Shown here: positions 47,601 through 56,900 of the stretch, piece by piece
How the letters are laid out: every line of letters starts with the position of its first letter
Position numbering within the stretch: position 1 is the first letter of the stretch
Assembly: GCF_032854445.1 (NCBI RefSeq)
Contig: NC_088302.1
Span: 20,517,338 to 20,581,337 of the forward strand
Direction: 5' to 3'
DNA length: 64,000 bases
From: Liolophura sinensis
Lineage: Eukaryota > Mollusca > Polyplacophora > Chitonida > Chitonidae
Translations under genes and position numbers: made by a program
The notes under the pieces: generated by a model
What the model was told of the DNA's origin: nothing
Seen by the model: only the letters and a program-made list of their open reading frames with translations
Database searches by the model: none

Positions 47601-50183
47601 TCGCCTTGATCATGAATCTGGACTTATTTCTTGATGGCGACGAACAGCTTTGCCGTAAATGGCGATCAAAACGCGAAAATGCGCTAATTCCACCATATCT
47701 GGAGGTCCGGTGAGAAAAAACCATTACAGCTGTAAAGCTGAACATAACTGAGTGCAACGTGCTACACATGTACTCTTTGTGTTCTAAAAATCTTTGATCT
47801 GTGTCAACAAAGGACATGCACGTTTTCAGATAATGTCCTAAGGCAGATTTTCGACATTCAGCACATTTACAAATACTTCCTGTTACAAGGGCCGTGTATT
47901 ATTGGTTGGGGAAAACGTCATCGATCTGTCATCATAAATGTTGGAGTTGCAGGGCTTGAAATATTGTCCAATGGCCGATAGGCTATGTTTGGCACTTTGA
48001 CGTCCCCATATTATATGATGCATTTTAAATTCATTTGCGACTAGGATGAACATACCAACATTGTAAGCATGCTACCAGACGTAGTTAGACGTCCTGATCA
48101 TGAATCTGGACTTATTTCTTGATGGCCACTTGCGATCAAAACACGAAAAAGCGCAATTTTTCACAATATTTGGAGGTCTGGTGAGAGAACACCGTTACAG
48201 TTGTAAAGCTGAAAATCACTGAGTGCAAAGTGTTACACATGTACTCTTTGTGTGTTAAAAATCTTTGATCTGTATCATCAAACAAAGGACATGCACGTTT
48301 TCAGATAATGTCCTAAGGCAGATTTACCACATTCGGCACATTTACAAAAACTTGCTGTTACAATGGCCGTGTATTATTTGGTGGGGAAAACGTCATCAGT
48401 CCGATCCGGGATCCCGGCCTAGGATCTGCTGTTCGCAGATTCATTCTGGTGATATTTGTTGTTATAGCTTTGTGGATGTGCTATTATTGTACTTGATTAG
48501 AATCATCTTAGTTTCCGATGGCTTTGTCGGCATGTTGTCATGGTAGTTTCAACAATATCTACCATAACACTGTAGATCGTTGTCATATGATAGTCAAATA
48601 CCAGCAACTTAGTACAACATACCTTCACTACAATGAACATATGACCACGTAAAATGGAGTTTTTACGGACGTTTCCAGAAAACAGACATTCGTAAAACAG
48701 TCCTCAACCAAAATGGACGTTTCAGGTCAATAATCGCAAAGCCAATTCCCTTGACCACCAAAGAACTAAGAAAGTACACATAAAGTACGAAATTAGGACG
48801 GAATTATGCCCTGAGAAACAGTTAACAGTTTGGAAAGACGCAATGGAATGTGAATGAGTGAAATTAATCATGCACAATGTTAGTACTTATGTTGTCAATA
48901 ATTAAATATGTATCTTCAATACCCCTGTGATTGCAACTGTTCATACACCCATTGATATAATACAACATGATGCATATAGAGCCTCAGCCCCGTCTTAAGC
49001 GGGATTAGACACGATTATGAAGCAGTGCCAGAGATTCTGAACGATTTGTCCATATTTATTTGCAACAGAATGGCACTCATTGTAAAAGTGATGAAACTAA
49101 GAGTGATGGCGTTTGATGGAATAACCGTGACACACTAGTTTTGGCAGTAATAACTTGTGACGATGATTGAAAGCGTCACAAAACACAGAGAATCTAACAA
49201 ATGTTACGCGACGAGATATGAACACACCATATGCAGGACCTTTCGATATATTGCTATCCAAATAAGGCTAATTAACAATACCAAAATTGAAAATTATCCT
49301 TGTTTTCGTGAAAACTGTGGGACACGAAAACGTTTCTGATCTTTGTACAAACCTCATACAAAGTCTTGTGATTTCGCCCAGTGGGGGAAGGTTCGGACCT
49401 CTACATAATGAATTGTATCCTGAATTGTGTCCGTACTATACTGTGATTATTCGTTAACAGTGATGACAACCCAGTATTTTAAACTATTCTAAACCAGCAA
49501 CGTCTAATACATTACAACACCGCCGCATTTTTAACCTAATTCTGCTTAAGCCATGGTGCTAGGAGGCGTGTAAATTGATTGTATTTATGCATTTAAATGA
49601 ACAGTTAGAATGAACTCTAACAGAGGTAAAATGACAAGAGGCCCGATTTCACCGGTTACGAGTGACCATTTGCCAACTATCACACTATCGTCACTGCTCT
49701 ACTTTTACTCTGAATGTCACAGTGCAAAAGCACAGAAGCTAGGAAGAGGCATATTTGATTCACAATTTTTTTGGTCATCTTCAGTCAATATTTCCGCAAA
49801 ATTTTTTTGGTCATCTTCAGTCAATATTTCCGCAAAATTTTATTTGTCATCTTCTGAAAATGACAAATAAAGTTGCGAAAAACTTATTGGTGGATCAGCC
49901 AGGCTTTACTCTGTATGCTGCAGTCTTTCATACTGTACATGTACACTGACCTTGGTTTGCATGGAGCAGCTTGTCATGACCTCTCCATCTTCACAGCTAA
50001 TGCTTGCTTTCTGATCATCTCCAACCTGAGAAAGACCCGAGTATCGACTCACACACTGCAGGCTGTCCCCAGACCCAGAGGTCGAATGTCCCACCGTGCG
50101 CGGGTTAATGGTAAACTCTTTGTGCGAATGTCCCCCGCTGATGAACGGAGGCAGGGTTGGCTTAGGGCTGACCGAGATGGTGT
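41551..50183 (-). CDS. Protein with three PCSK9-type Cys/His-rich modules; no protease domain seen
   Basis: Six exons join in phase: 49951-50183, 45789-45879, 44582-44716, 44085-44183, 43062-43241, 41551-41654 (stop TAG), about 279 residues. They encode three modules of six cysteines, each with C-x8-C (CEDGEVMTSC, CPTGSFATGC, CHPGEAMTGC) and each ending in a CC pair (AIARCC, YAACC, SAMCC). This matches the three-module C-terminal domain of PCSK9, which in vertebrates follows a subtilisin domain. A Ser/Pro-rich linker precedes module 1. No peptidase S8 exon appears upstream in the window; the xylanase ends only about 0.5 kb upstream. The first exon may instead extend to an ATG at 50328, and a signal-peptide exon is not identified. 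A poly(A) signal (AATAAA on the minus strand) is at 41511-41516. Confidence 0.85.
41685..41755 (-). mobile_element. SINE-like tail fragment
   Basis: TTTATTTATATATTTGATTG, GTTTAACGCCATACTCATG, then GGCGGGTAG. In the last intron of the Cys-rich gene. Confidence 0.65.
41772..42007. mobile_element. Foldback element, fourth copy
   Basis: Same family as 7731 and 8266: AGTGATGCTATAATGTATTC on the left, GAATACATTCTAGCTTCACT on the right. In the last intron of the Cys-rich gene. Confidence 0.8.
42008..42672. other. Intron sequence, nothing recognised
   Basis: A 22-bp direct repeat (GCTGATAAGTGGTTTTCAAC) is at 42110-42140. Confidence 0.4.
42673..42835 (-). mobile_element. SINE family 1, partial
   Basis: TTTCATTGGTGTTTTAAGCC, CATCCGCTGTTGCTGCCAAA, CCCACATACGACCG. 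The head is lost. Confidence 0.8.
43062..43241 (-). CDS. Cys-rich gene, exon 5: module 2/3 boundary
   Basis: 180 bp, phase 1 at both ends. Encodes VFSYAACCSAPRLNC, then VQCHPGEAMTGCS and RTAGAY of module 3. The CH-x-G-x-x-x-T-G-C-S block is the best match to PCSK9 in the gene. Acceptor TTTTTTCAG, donor ACCG|GTGGGT. Confidence 0.9.
43265..43440 (-). mobile_element. Two SINE tail fragments
   Basis: GTTTAGCGCCATACTAAATA and TTTTTTACGCCGTACGCAAT, inverted, both without heads. Confidence 0.55.
43640..43960. repeat. 32-bp minisatellite, about 10 units
   Basis: Units of ACTGGATACGCCAACAAG plus TTTAGTATATGGAC, in the intron between Cys-rich exons 4 and 5. Confidence 0.93.
44085..44183 (-). CDS. Cys-rich gene, exon 4: module 2 continued
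   Basis: 99 bp, phase 1 at both ends. Encodes CTSYTYFGNMDGAF and STSCVAQMDG. Acceptor TTTGTAG, donor GGAG|GTAAAG. Confidence 0.85.
44195..44535. repeat. 43-44-bp minisatellite, about 7 units
   Basis: Units of GCGTGGGGAGCACTATAAAT plus ATTCTGTACCTTTATGTTGT and TGCA, in the intron between Cys-rich exons 3 and 4. Confidence 0.93.
44582..44716 (-). CDS. Cys-rich gene, exon 3: CC pair and start of module 2
   Basis: 135 bp. Encodes VQAIARCCKL, closing module 1, then the first half of module 2 up to CPTGSFATG. Acceptor ATTATACAG, donor ACAG|GTATAT, phase 1 at both ends. Confidence 0.87.
44867..45122 (-). mobile_element. SINE family 1, full-length
   Basis: Inverted copy from the (TTTA)n tail through ACGCCGTACTCAAGAATATT to the tRNA-like head (GCGCTAGCGCGCTAACC appears as CTGTGCTAGCGCGCTAACC). 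In a Cys-rich gene intron. Confidence 0.92.
45789..45879 (-). CDS. Cys-rich gene, exon 2: end of module 1
   Basis: 91 bp. Encodes DGDQIEMYHGKITCIAVNAF, very like the PCSK9 segment where a conserved glycine and cysteine precede an N-A-F turn. Donor GCGC|GTAAGT, phase 1. Confidence 0.85.
45980..48420. mobile_element. Unclassified element bounded by GGGATCCC
   Basis: Left end has AGGGATCCCTTTCTTCCGG and AACGGGATCCCTATTGTAAT, the latter duplicated at 46060; a GGGATCCC recurs near 48408. The interior is non-coding and holds about 2.4 copies of a 485-490-bp direct repeat (47220-48375). Lies in the 4-kb intron between Cys-rich exons 1 and 2. No transposase frame seen, so the class and exact ends are uncertain. 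Confidence 0.45.
47220..48375. repeat. 485-490-bp direct repeat, about 2.4 units
   Basis: ATATGATGCATTTTAAAT at about 47527 and 48013, with GCTACCAGACGTAGTT, GGAGTTGCAGGG and AATCTTTGATCTGT repeated at the same spacing. A diverged third piece precedes (AGGCTGCTAGGCGTAGTT). Confidence 0.85.
48421..49760. other. Intron sequence, nothing recognised
   Basis: Part of the intron before Cys-rich exon 1's donor side; no repeat family or exon supported. Confidence 0.4.
49763..49862. repeat. 35-bp tandem repeat, about 2.8 units
   Basis: TTTTTTGGTCATCTTCAGTC plus AATATTTCCGCAAAA, repeated. Confidence 0.9.
49951..50183 (-). CDS. Cys-rich gene, first recognised exon
   Basis: Acceptor TTTTCTATCAG is strong, entering in phase 1. 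Encodes a Pro/Ser/Gly linker (SPKPTLPPF), then LQCVSRYSG and ISCEDGEVMTSC of module 1. Donor AAG|GTCAGT, phase 0. The same frame is open upstream to 50328, with three more cysteines of unknown meaning. Confidence 0.75.
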
Positions 50184-50717
50184 CTGATAGAAAAGACGTA
50201 TCCACTGTATACTTAGAGTTGATACATGCAGACGTCGAAGACCAAGAGGCTTCGCAATGAAATTGACCCATATCGGGTACTTCAATAAAACCTACATACA
50301 CTTTCGCATTATACTGGCAAACTTTCATATTATATTCGAGATCAGGGGCCAGTCTGGCTTAAAGTTATCACTGCTAATTTAAAGAATTTGGAAACGACCA
50401 ATATTTCAAAGTTCCCAATTTCGATTCACACAACGATGTTGTATGTTCAATGAGACAATCAGCTCTTGATTAAAGAGGTAGAGGGTTTGAATTCACGTCT
50501 CGGTGATTGCGACCTGATGTCAGTGCGTTTGTCAGAGACCTGTCGAAGTCAGGTTTCCTTCGTCTACAAACATGGAAGCTGTCGCCTGTGTGAAATATTA
50601 GCGTGGCGTAAACCACGAGGGAGCAATAAGACAGCACTAGCTGCTGTAAGGAGATATCGCCATTATAGGACTGAAATATGTTTAAAAACAACATTAAACT
50701 TCATGCAAAGAAACAAA

Positions 50718-50987
50718 TTAAGATTGTAGGACTACTACATAATCTCCCGAGTGAAGTAACTCATCCTCACGTCCATCGCCGTCCACTAAGACATCAACCA
50801 CGCTGCCGGACTTATCTAATGTGAACGTCTGTACTTTTATCGGATTGCCGTTCTTCTTCATGATGATCTCATAATCTCCTCTGAAACCACGGAACCGGAA
50901 GGTCGTGCCTAGTGACACAGGGTATGTCAATTTTGTGCTCCACTCTTCTTTGGTGAGCTTTAGCCATCTTTGACCAGCTTCGTTTAT
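50718..50987 (-). CDS. Xylanase exon 12: C-terminal beta-sandwich and stop
   Basis: 270 bp including TAA. Encodes INEAGQRWLKLTKEEW, then TTFRFRGFRGDYEI and a short beta-rich tail ending VVVLQS. This extension is seen in plant and invertebrate GH10 proteins. I see no clear AATAAA just downstream. Confidence 0.93.
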   Translation of the reverse strand: MNEAGQRWLKLTKEEWSTKLTYPVSLGTTFRFRGFRGDYEIIMKKNGNPIKVQTFTLDKSGSVVDVLVDGDGREDELLHSGDYVVVLQS

Positions 50988-53900
50988 CTGAAAAGAACAG
51001 TGGAAAACATGTTGACATGTTAGATTGGTGGGATTGTGAGTGTGTAATGGTCATCGCGAAAGGTTGTTGGCTGTATCATGTTCAAAGTAAGGAGCGTGTC
51101 CAAGGAGAAAGAAGGGAATGGAACGTGGTGAGTCCATGGGGAAGATTGTCAATTACTTGTCAAAGGCCGGCGGTTTATTCCGAGCACTTGTACATCCATT
51201 CACGGAACTGAACCACTGTACAATTACCCATCCATCAATTGATTGACCAATCACTCAATCAATCAGCTAGACGGAGGGTGATATTTTCATATTCTCTTTA
51301 GTCGAGCAATCATTTGGTAAGCCAGGACGACTGTTTGCTGCATAAAAATAAAACTTACAATCTCCGCATCAAAATACTTCTAATACTATCATCATTGTGG
51401 CTTAGAATGGTGACCAAAGCTTATGCTGTAATAGGTTTAAGTCAAATAGAATTAGGCCAAATGCAGCCTTACGTAAAAGTTATTGCCGTTAACCAAACTG
51501 GCCCCGGGTCCTCGGTGTTCAAGACGATCCCAGAAGCCCCACATGATGATGCCCTCGACGGCCGGACAGCTGAAGAACATCCTCCAGGCCGTTTCGTACC
51601 AGTCTGCCCTTGTAGTTTCGTTCTCCACGTACAAGTCCAGTTCTGTGATCCACAAAGGAAGGCCCACAGTAGAGAACAGATCCAGGCGGAGCTGATGTGT
51701 AAAGAAACATGAACAGCGTACCAGATGGAGCTAGTGGGTAAATCAACTCTGAGGTAAATTGACATGGATACGTATTTCACCGGCTACATGTGAGCATTTG
51801 CCAGCTATCACAATGTAGTCGCTGCTCTGCTTTTTCTCTCTGTGCTGTATGTCTTAATTATACGAACATCTTGTCAGATGTAGCTGGTGGGTAAAGCAAC
51901 ATGAACAGCTTACCAGATGTAGCTGGTGGGTAAAGAGACATGAACAGCTTACCAGAAACATGAACAGCTTACCACATGTAGCTGGTGGGTAAAGAAACAT
52001 GAACAGCTTACCAGAAACGTGAACAGCTTACCAGATGTACCTGGTAGGTAAAGAAACATGAACAGCTTACCAGATGTAGCTGGTGGGTAAAGAAACATGA
52101 ACAGCTTACCAGAAACGTGAACAGCTTACCAGATGTACCTGGTAGGTAAAGAAACATGAACAGCTTACCAGATGTAGCTGGTGGGTAAAGAGACATGAAC
52201 AACTCACCAGATGTAGCTGGTGGGTAAAGAGACAAGAACAACTTACCAGAAAGATGAACAGCTTACCAGAAACATGAACAGCTTACCAGATGTAGCTGGT
52301 GGGTAAAGAAACATGAACAGCTTACCCAATGTTTAGACCTGCGACGCGCTGACACGCCTAGGCTACCTAAATAACAGGTAGTAATAATATAGACGACAGA
52401 ATCTCAACTTGAACGAACCTTTAATAGAGCTGGGTCAGGTCTAATATTGCTTCTGAAGTGACCTTGCAGACCCAGTCCATACAGTCCCACGTTCGCCGTC
52501 TTGAATTCTTTGGCTTGGGCAACATACGCCTGTGAACAAGACAAAGCAACTACCGAACTTTTGTCTGTTAGTGGCACTTAGTCAGTAGTGTATTTGGATA
52601 ACACAAAATTAAGGTGAAAGCATTCTGACTTCAACAATGCAACCTGCAGATGGTCGTGGGTTTTCCCGGTTTCTGCCCGGTTTTCTCCCACCATAATGCT
52701 GGCCGCCGTCGTATAAGTGAAATATTCTTGAGTACTGCGTAAAACTCCAACCAAATAAACTGAATAAATAAAACTTCAGCAATGTGTTTCAAGTTTTTGT
52801 AGGTTTGACAAATATCCACATTACGTACTGGTCATATCAGTCAAATTTCAAGGAAATGGATTTTGTTTTTGAGGAATCTTCAGTTTATATGGGTCAAATT
52901 AATGTTTTGAAACATGCTGTTACCTCTGCTCAATTTGCTGCCTTCGTTTCATTTTGATATTTCTAACTAGTTTCTCTTGGAACTGGAGTAGCACTTCGAA
53001 TTTTCCAGGCAGGGCGGTATATGGCGGAGAGCCAATTTGAAATCCAAACGGTGACTTACCCCAGTGCTGCCTCCTCTTGCCACAACGTCGTAATCATTGA
53101 GGAACAACTTTACGTCGGGATCGGCCTGGTGAACCCTGGCAAACATTTTCTTGGAGTAGTCCCTGTCACCCGTTGCTTCCTCAAAAAACTGCCCATGCAG
53201 TAACTCGTTATTCACGTCCCAATGCTCAACTCTGTAAGACAAAGGTGATACTTTTGGGCATTATTTTTGGGGCGTGTAATTTGGTACTACTTACGAATTT
53301 TTCGTTACATGTGATCATTTGACAGATATTACACTGTAGTCGCTGCCCTAGATTTACTCACGGTAAATTATAAATTATATATGGATTTCGGGTCGTATTA
53401 TACGGTACTTAAGATTTTGAAATAGTAATGTTTGGTATCTGCAGCGTGTTGTTCCAGTGAAGCAGCACAACACGTCGATTACCACCGACCAGCTACAATG
53501 AGACACCGTCGTGATCCAAATGACGTTGAGGGCTGCGTTAAATCACATGCGTACATGCACGAGGTAACTGACTTACTTCCCATCTGATATCTCACACCAG
53601 GTAACTAACTTACTTCCAATCTGATACCTCACACGATGTAACTGACTTACTTCCCACCCCATCCCATCTGATACCTCACACAATGTAACTGACTTACTTC
53701 CCATCTGATACCTAGCTCACTCAAGGTCAATGACTTACTTGCCCCTCGTGATGTTGGTCATGTAGCTAATCCGCCTGTTTACGGTCTCGTCCACCTGCTG
53801 CCCAGACAGACTCCACACCCAGCTCGGCACACTACCCTTCACTGCCCAGAACATATTGTGTGCTCTGACAGGCAGCCTGCAGAAAACAGAGCATTACAAA

Positions 53901-56900
53901 TGACCAACTGCAAAAAGATACAGGATTTCAAAAATTAACGAAAACACGATAAAATGAAGGATATTGCTGACTGGAAGAAAGCTTTGAATGATATGTAAAT
54001 TGTTCAAATGGTGAAACTGTAAAGTCGCACATGGGAAATAATTATCATCTGTCGCATGAGGCTCTTTTTATTGGAATGAATGAATAAATGAATGCTTAGG
54101 GTTTAATGTCGTACTTAACAAGTTTTCAGTCACATGACGACGAGGAGTCATTAAGTGTGTGTATATATCTTGTGTCTTCTTTTGGCAGGGCGAGTCCACG
54201 CCGCTAAAGGGCTGGGTCCACTGAAGTATCGTGCCAAAGACAGCAGACAGAACACCCCATACAGTCACTGACACGGGGCCAACCAGTCCTGTTTCCTGGC
54301 TCTAATCCCTCAGTGCTGAGCGCCAAGCGAGGCGGCAGCATGTACCATTTTTAAAGTTTTTGGTATAATCCGATCTGGGTTTGATCCCGGGTCTCCGACA
54401 TCGAGGTGGACGCTCTAACCATTAGGCCACCGAAGCGGTCTTCTTTTTATGGGTATTTATTTTTCAGGAACATTGTTTTAATGTTATTGTATCTTAAATG
54501 TGAGGACAATACAGCAGTTTGATCAGTTCTAGGCCAGTGACGTCTAATAAATTGCAATTAATATCACTGCATTTTTTGTACATAATTCTGCTTAAGCCAT
54601 GTTACTAGTCCGGTGAAATTTGCTACTATTTAAGCATTTTCACGAACAGTTAGATTAAAACCCTAACTGAGAAAAATTTCGTATTTCACCGGTTACGTGT
54701 GATCATTTGCCGGCATTGTCGTCACTGCGGTAAATGGCAGCCTTCGTTATATCTGACTTTTTACATGAGGAGATTCGTTTAGAGACTCACCCTCTATTTT
54801 TGAGGTATTCAGTTGCAGCGATAGCTTCACGGTAATCCGGGTGGTTCTGTGGTGAGATTAACAAATAAACTGTTGATAAATCAATTGGAAAGTTTCGAGT
54901 TCGAACTCTTTTATCGCTAAAGGTAAAAACAGTTCTACTGTATCATGTCAAATTTGAAAAATGACCCTTTACTGATATTAATTTACCAATCACAAATGAA
55001 ACCCCTTTCATTAAGAGACTTTTTATTTTCACAAATGTTCAGCTTCTCAGTTTTCTCCATCATTCTTCTGTTCGTTTTGGGGCCTCCGCTCGCATAGCGT
55101 AATGGTCCAAAGGCCTCTCACCAATGCGGTCGCTGCGAGTTCAAGTCCAGTTTATGCTGGCTTCCTCTCCGGCTGTACGTGGGAAGGTCTTTCAGCAACC
55201 TGATTGGTTTTCCACCAATCAAATAAATAAATAAATATATCTTCTCGTTTTAGGCTGTGTGAAAGTGTGAAACTTTCAGACGTCCTGGTTGTAGTAAATG
55301 TGATCGATTGCGTAACATTTTGACTGCTCACATGATAAAGTAGGATTTTTTGTACCTTTAACGATAAATTCGAAACTCAGATATTACTACATAAACCTAA
55401 CAACTGACATATAAGCCTGCATGGTGTCTATAAATACGTGTATGTAAAACTCATGGCGATTAAATGTGTGAAATATGGAAAAATAATAAAGCTGAATTAA
55501 AACATTTAATAATTTAACAACTAGAATCATCAACTTATTATCGTATTTACTCAAGTCAAAATTATAACGAGATAATGTTATACCTGTGGGTATATTGGGG
55601 GGTATGTGGGGTACATGGGGTATATTTTCCGGGGGACACGGATCAAAGCCGGTTTCTCTAGTAACAAAGGAGCATTGCCATCATGTATGAGAATCGTCAT
55701 AAAAGACAGAAATGAACAACAGACTACAAAGTTTCGGCAACAATCACTCTTGGAGGAAAAAGTTCGGCAACAATCACTCTTGGCGGGAAACGTTTGACAA
55801 CAATCACTCTTGGCGGGAAAGGTTTGGCAACAATCACTCTTGGCGGGAAAGGTTTCCATTTCAAGGCATACCAGGCATTTAAACAAATAATGTGGGAAAT
55901 CAGTTAGGTTTAATAACTCTAAATTCCTCAATGGATTCCTTGCATTTGATTATGGTTCTTTCAGGCCCTCCTTATAACATATTGTGCATAAGTCATATTC
56001 ATACGGGAATAAAAAACAACAAGGCTGCTGCAGCTAAACCTAATCTGCATCCCAAGAATTGCATGACTTGAGCAAATGCCTCTTGGCTCCTGTGAATGTC
56101 TCACCGCCAATAGCGGTATATAAATAGATAAATGGATAGTATGCATTTCGGACATTTTCCGTAGTTTTAATTTTCCAGTGGTTTACTAATACTGTGTTAC
56201 GAATTGCATATTTTTAATTATCTGACTGTTTTTATCGTCATACTCAAGACTGTTCAATCATCTGATGTCGGGTATACAGTTTTATGCGTGGGGGAACTCA
56301 TTGCGGGTCTGTTCTTTCTCTTCGTAAAATACAACAGTGAATATATCATGTAACATCAAGCGTGGATTGCTCTAGTTGTATAACTTCACAGCTGCTCAAT
56401 CTTATCTCACCACACGTGGAGAAAATCACCATGTAATATATCTTACCGGAGTGCCGTGGGAATATTTCCATTTGTAGGAGCCAATTGTGTACCAGTTAAA
56501 CATTTGAAACAAAAGCTCGCGGTAGTGCTCGGCATTCGGGTCTAACAGGTGAGCATCACTCACTACTGTGCCAAAACCAAAGCTGTGATTCACGTGGTTG
56601 ATCTATGAAAAAAGATAAATTAATTAATTAAATCAAATCAAACATCATAAGCAGTGAAGAAATACTGATACAACAGTGTCCGGAATATTTTGACGCCATC
56701 TGAAAAGCGAACAATATTTTTTCCAAGCGACTGTTATGGACTCCTTATTAAAGGAATCATGACATATCCAAAACGAAATGTGAAAAAGAGTAATACTGAC
56801 GATTTTTAGGAAAAAGCTGAGGAGCTTTTTAAAGTCCTACCTGAAGCTCAATGTCATTGGCTTTAAAACCTGGATCGAGTTGAATTCTGCAAGTATAGAG

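Noticed and set aside
49906-51691. Fusion of the xylanase with the Cys-rich modules in one protein
   Set aside because: Xylanase exon 12 carries the conserved C-terminal extension and a stop, and the first Cys-rich exon needs phase 1 entry while xylanase exons 11 and 12 are phase 0. Read-through fusion is not supported.
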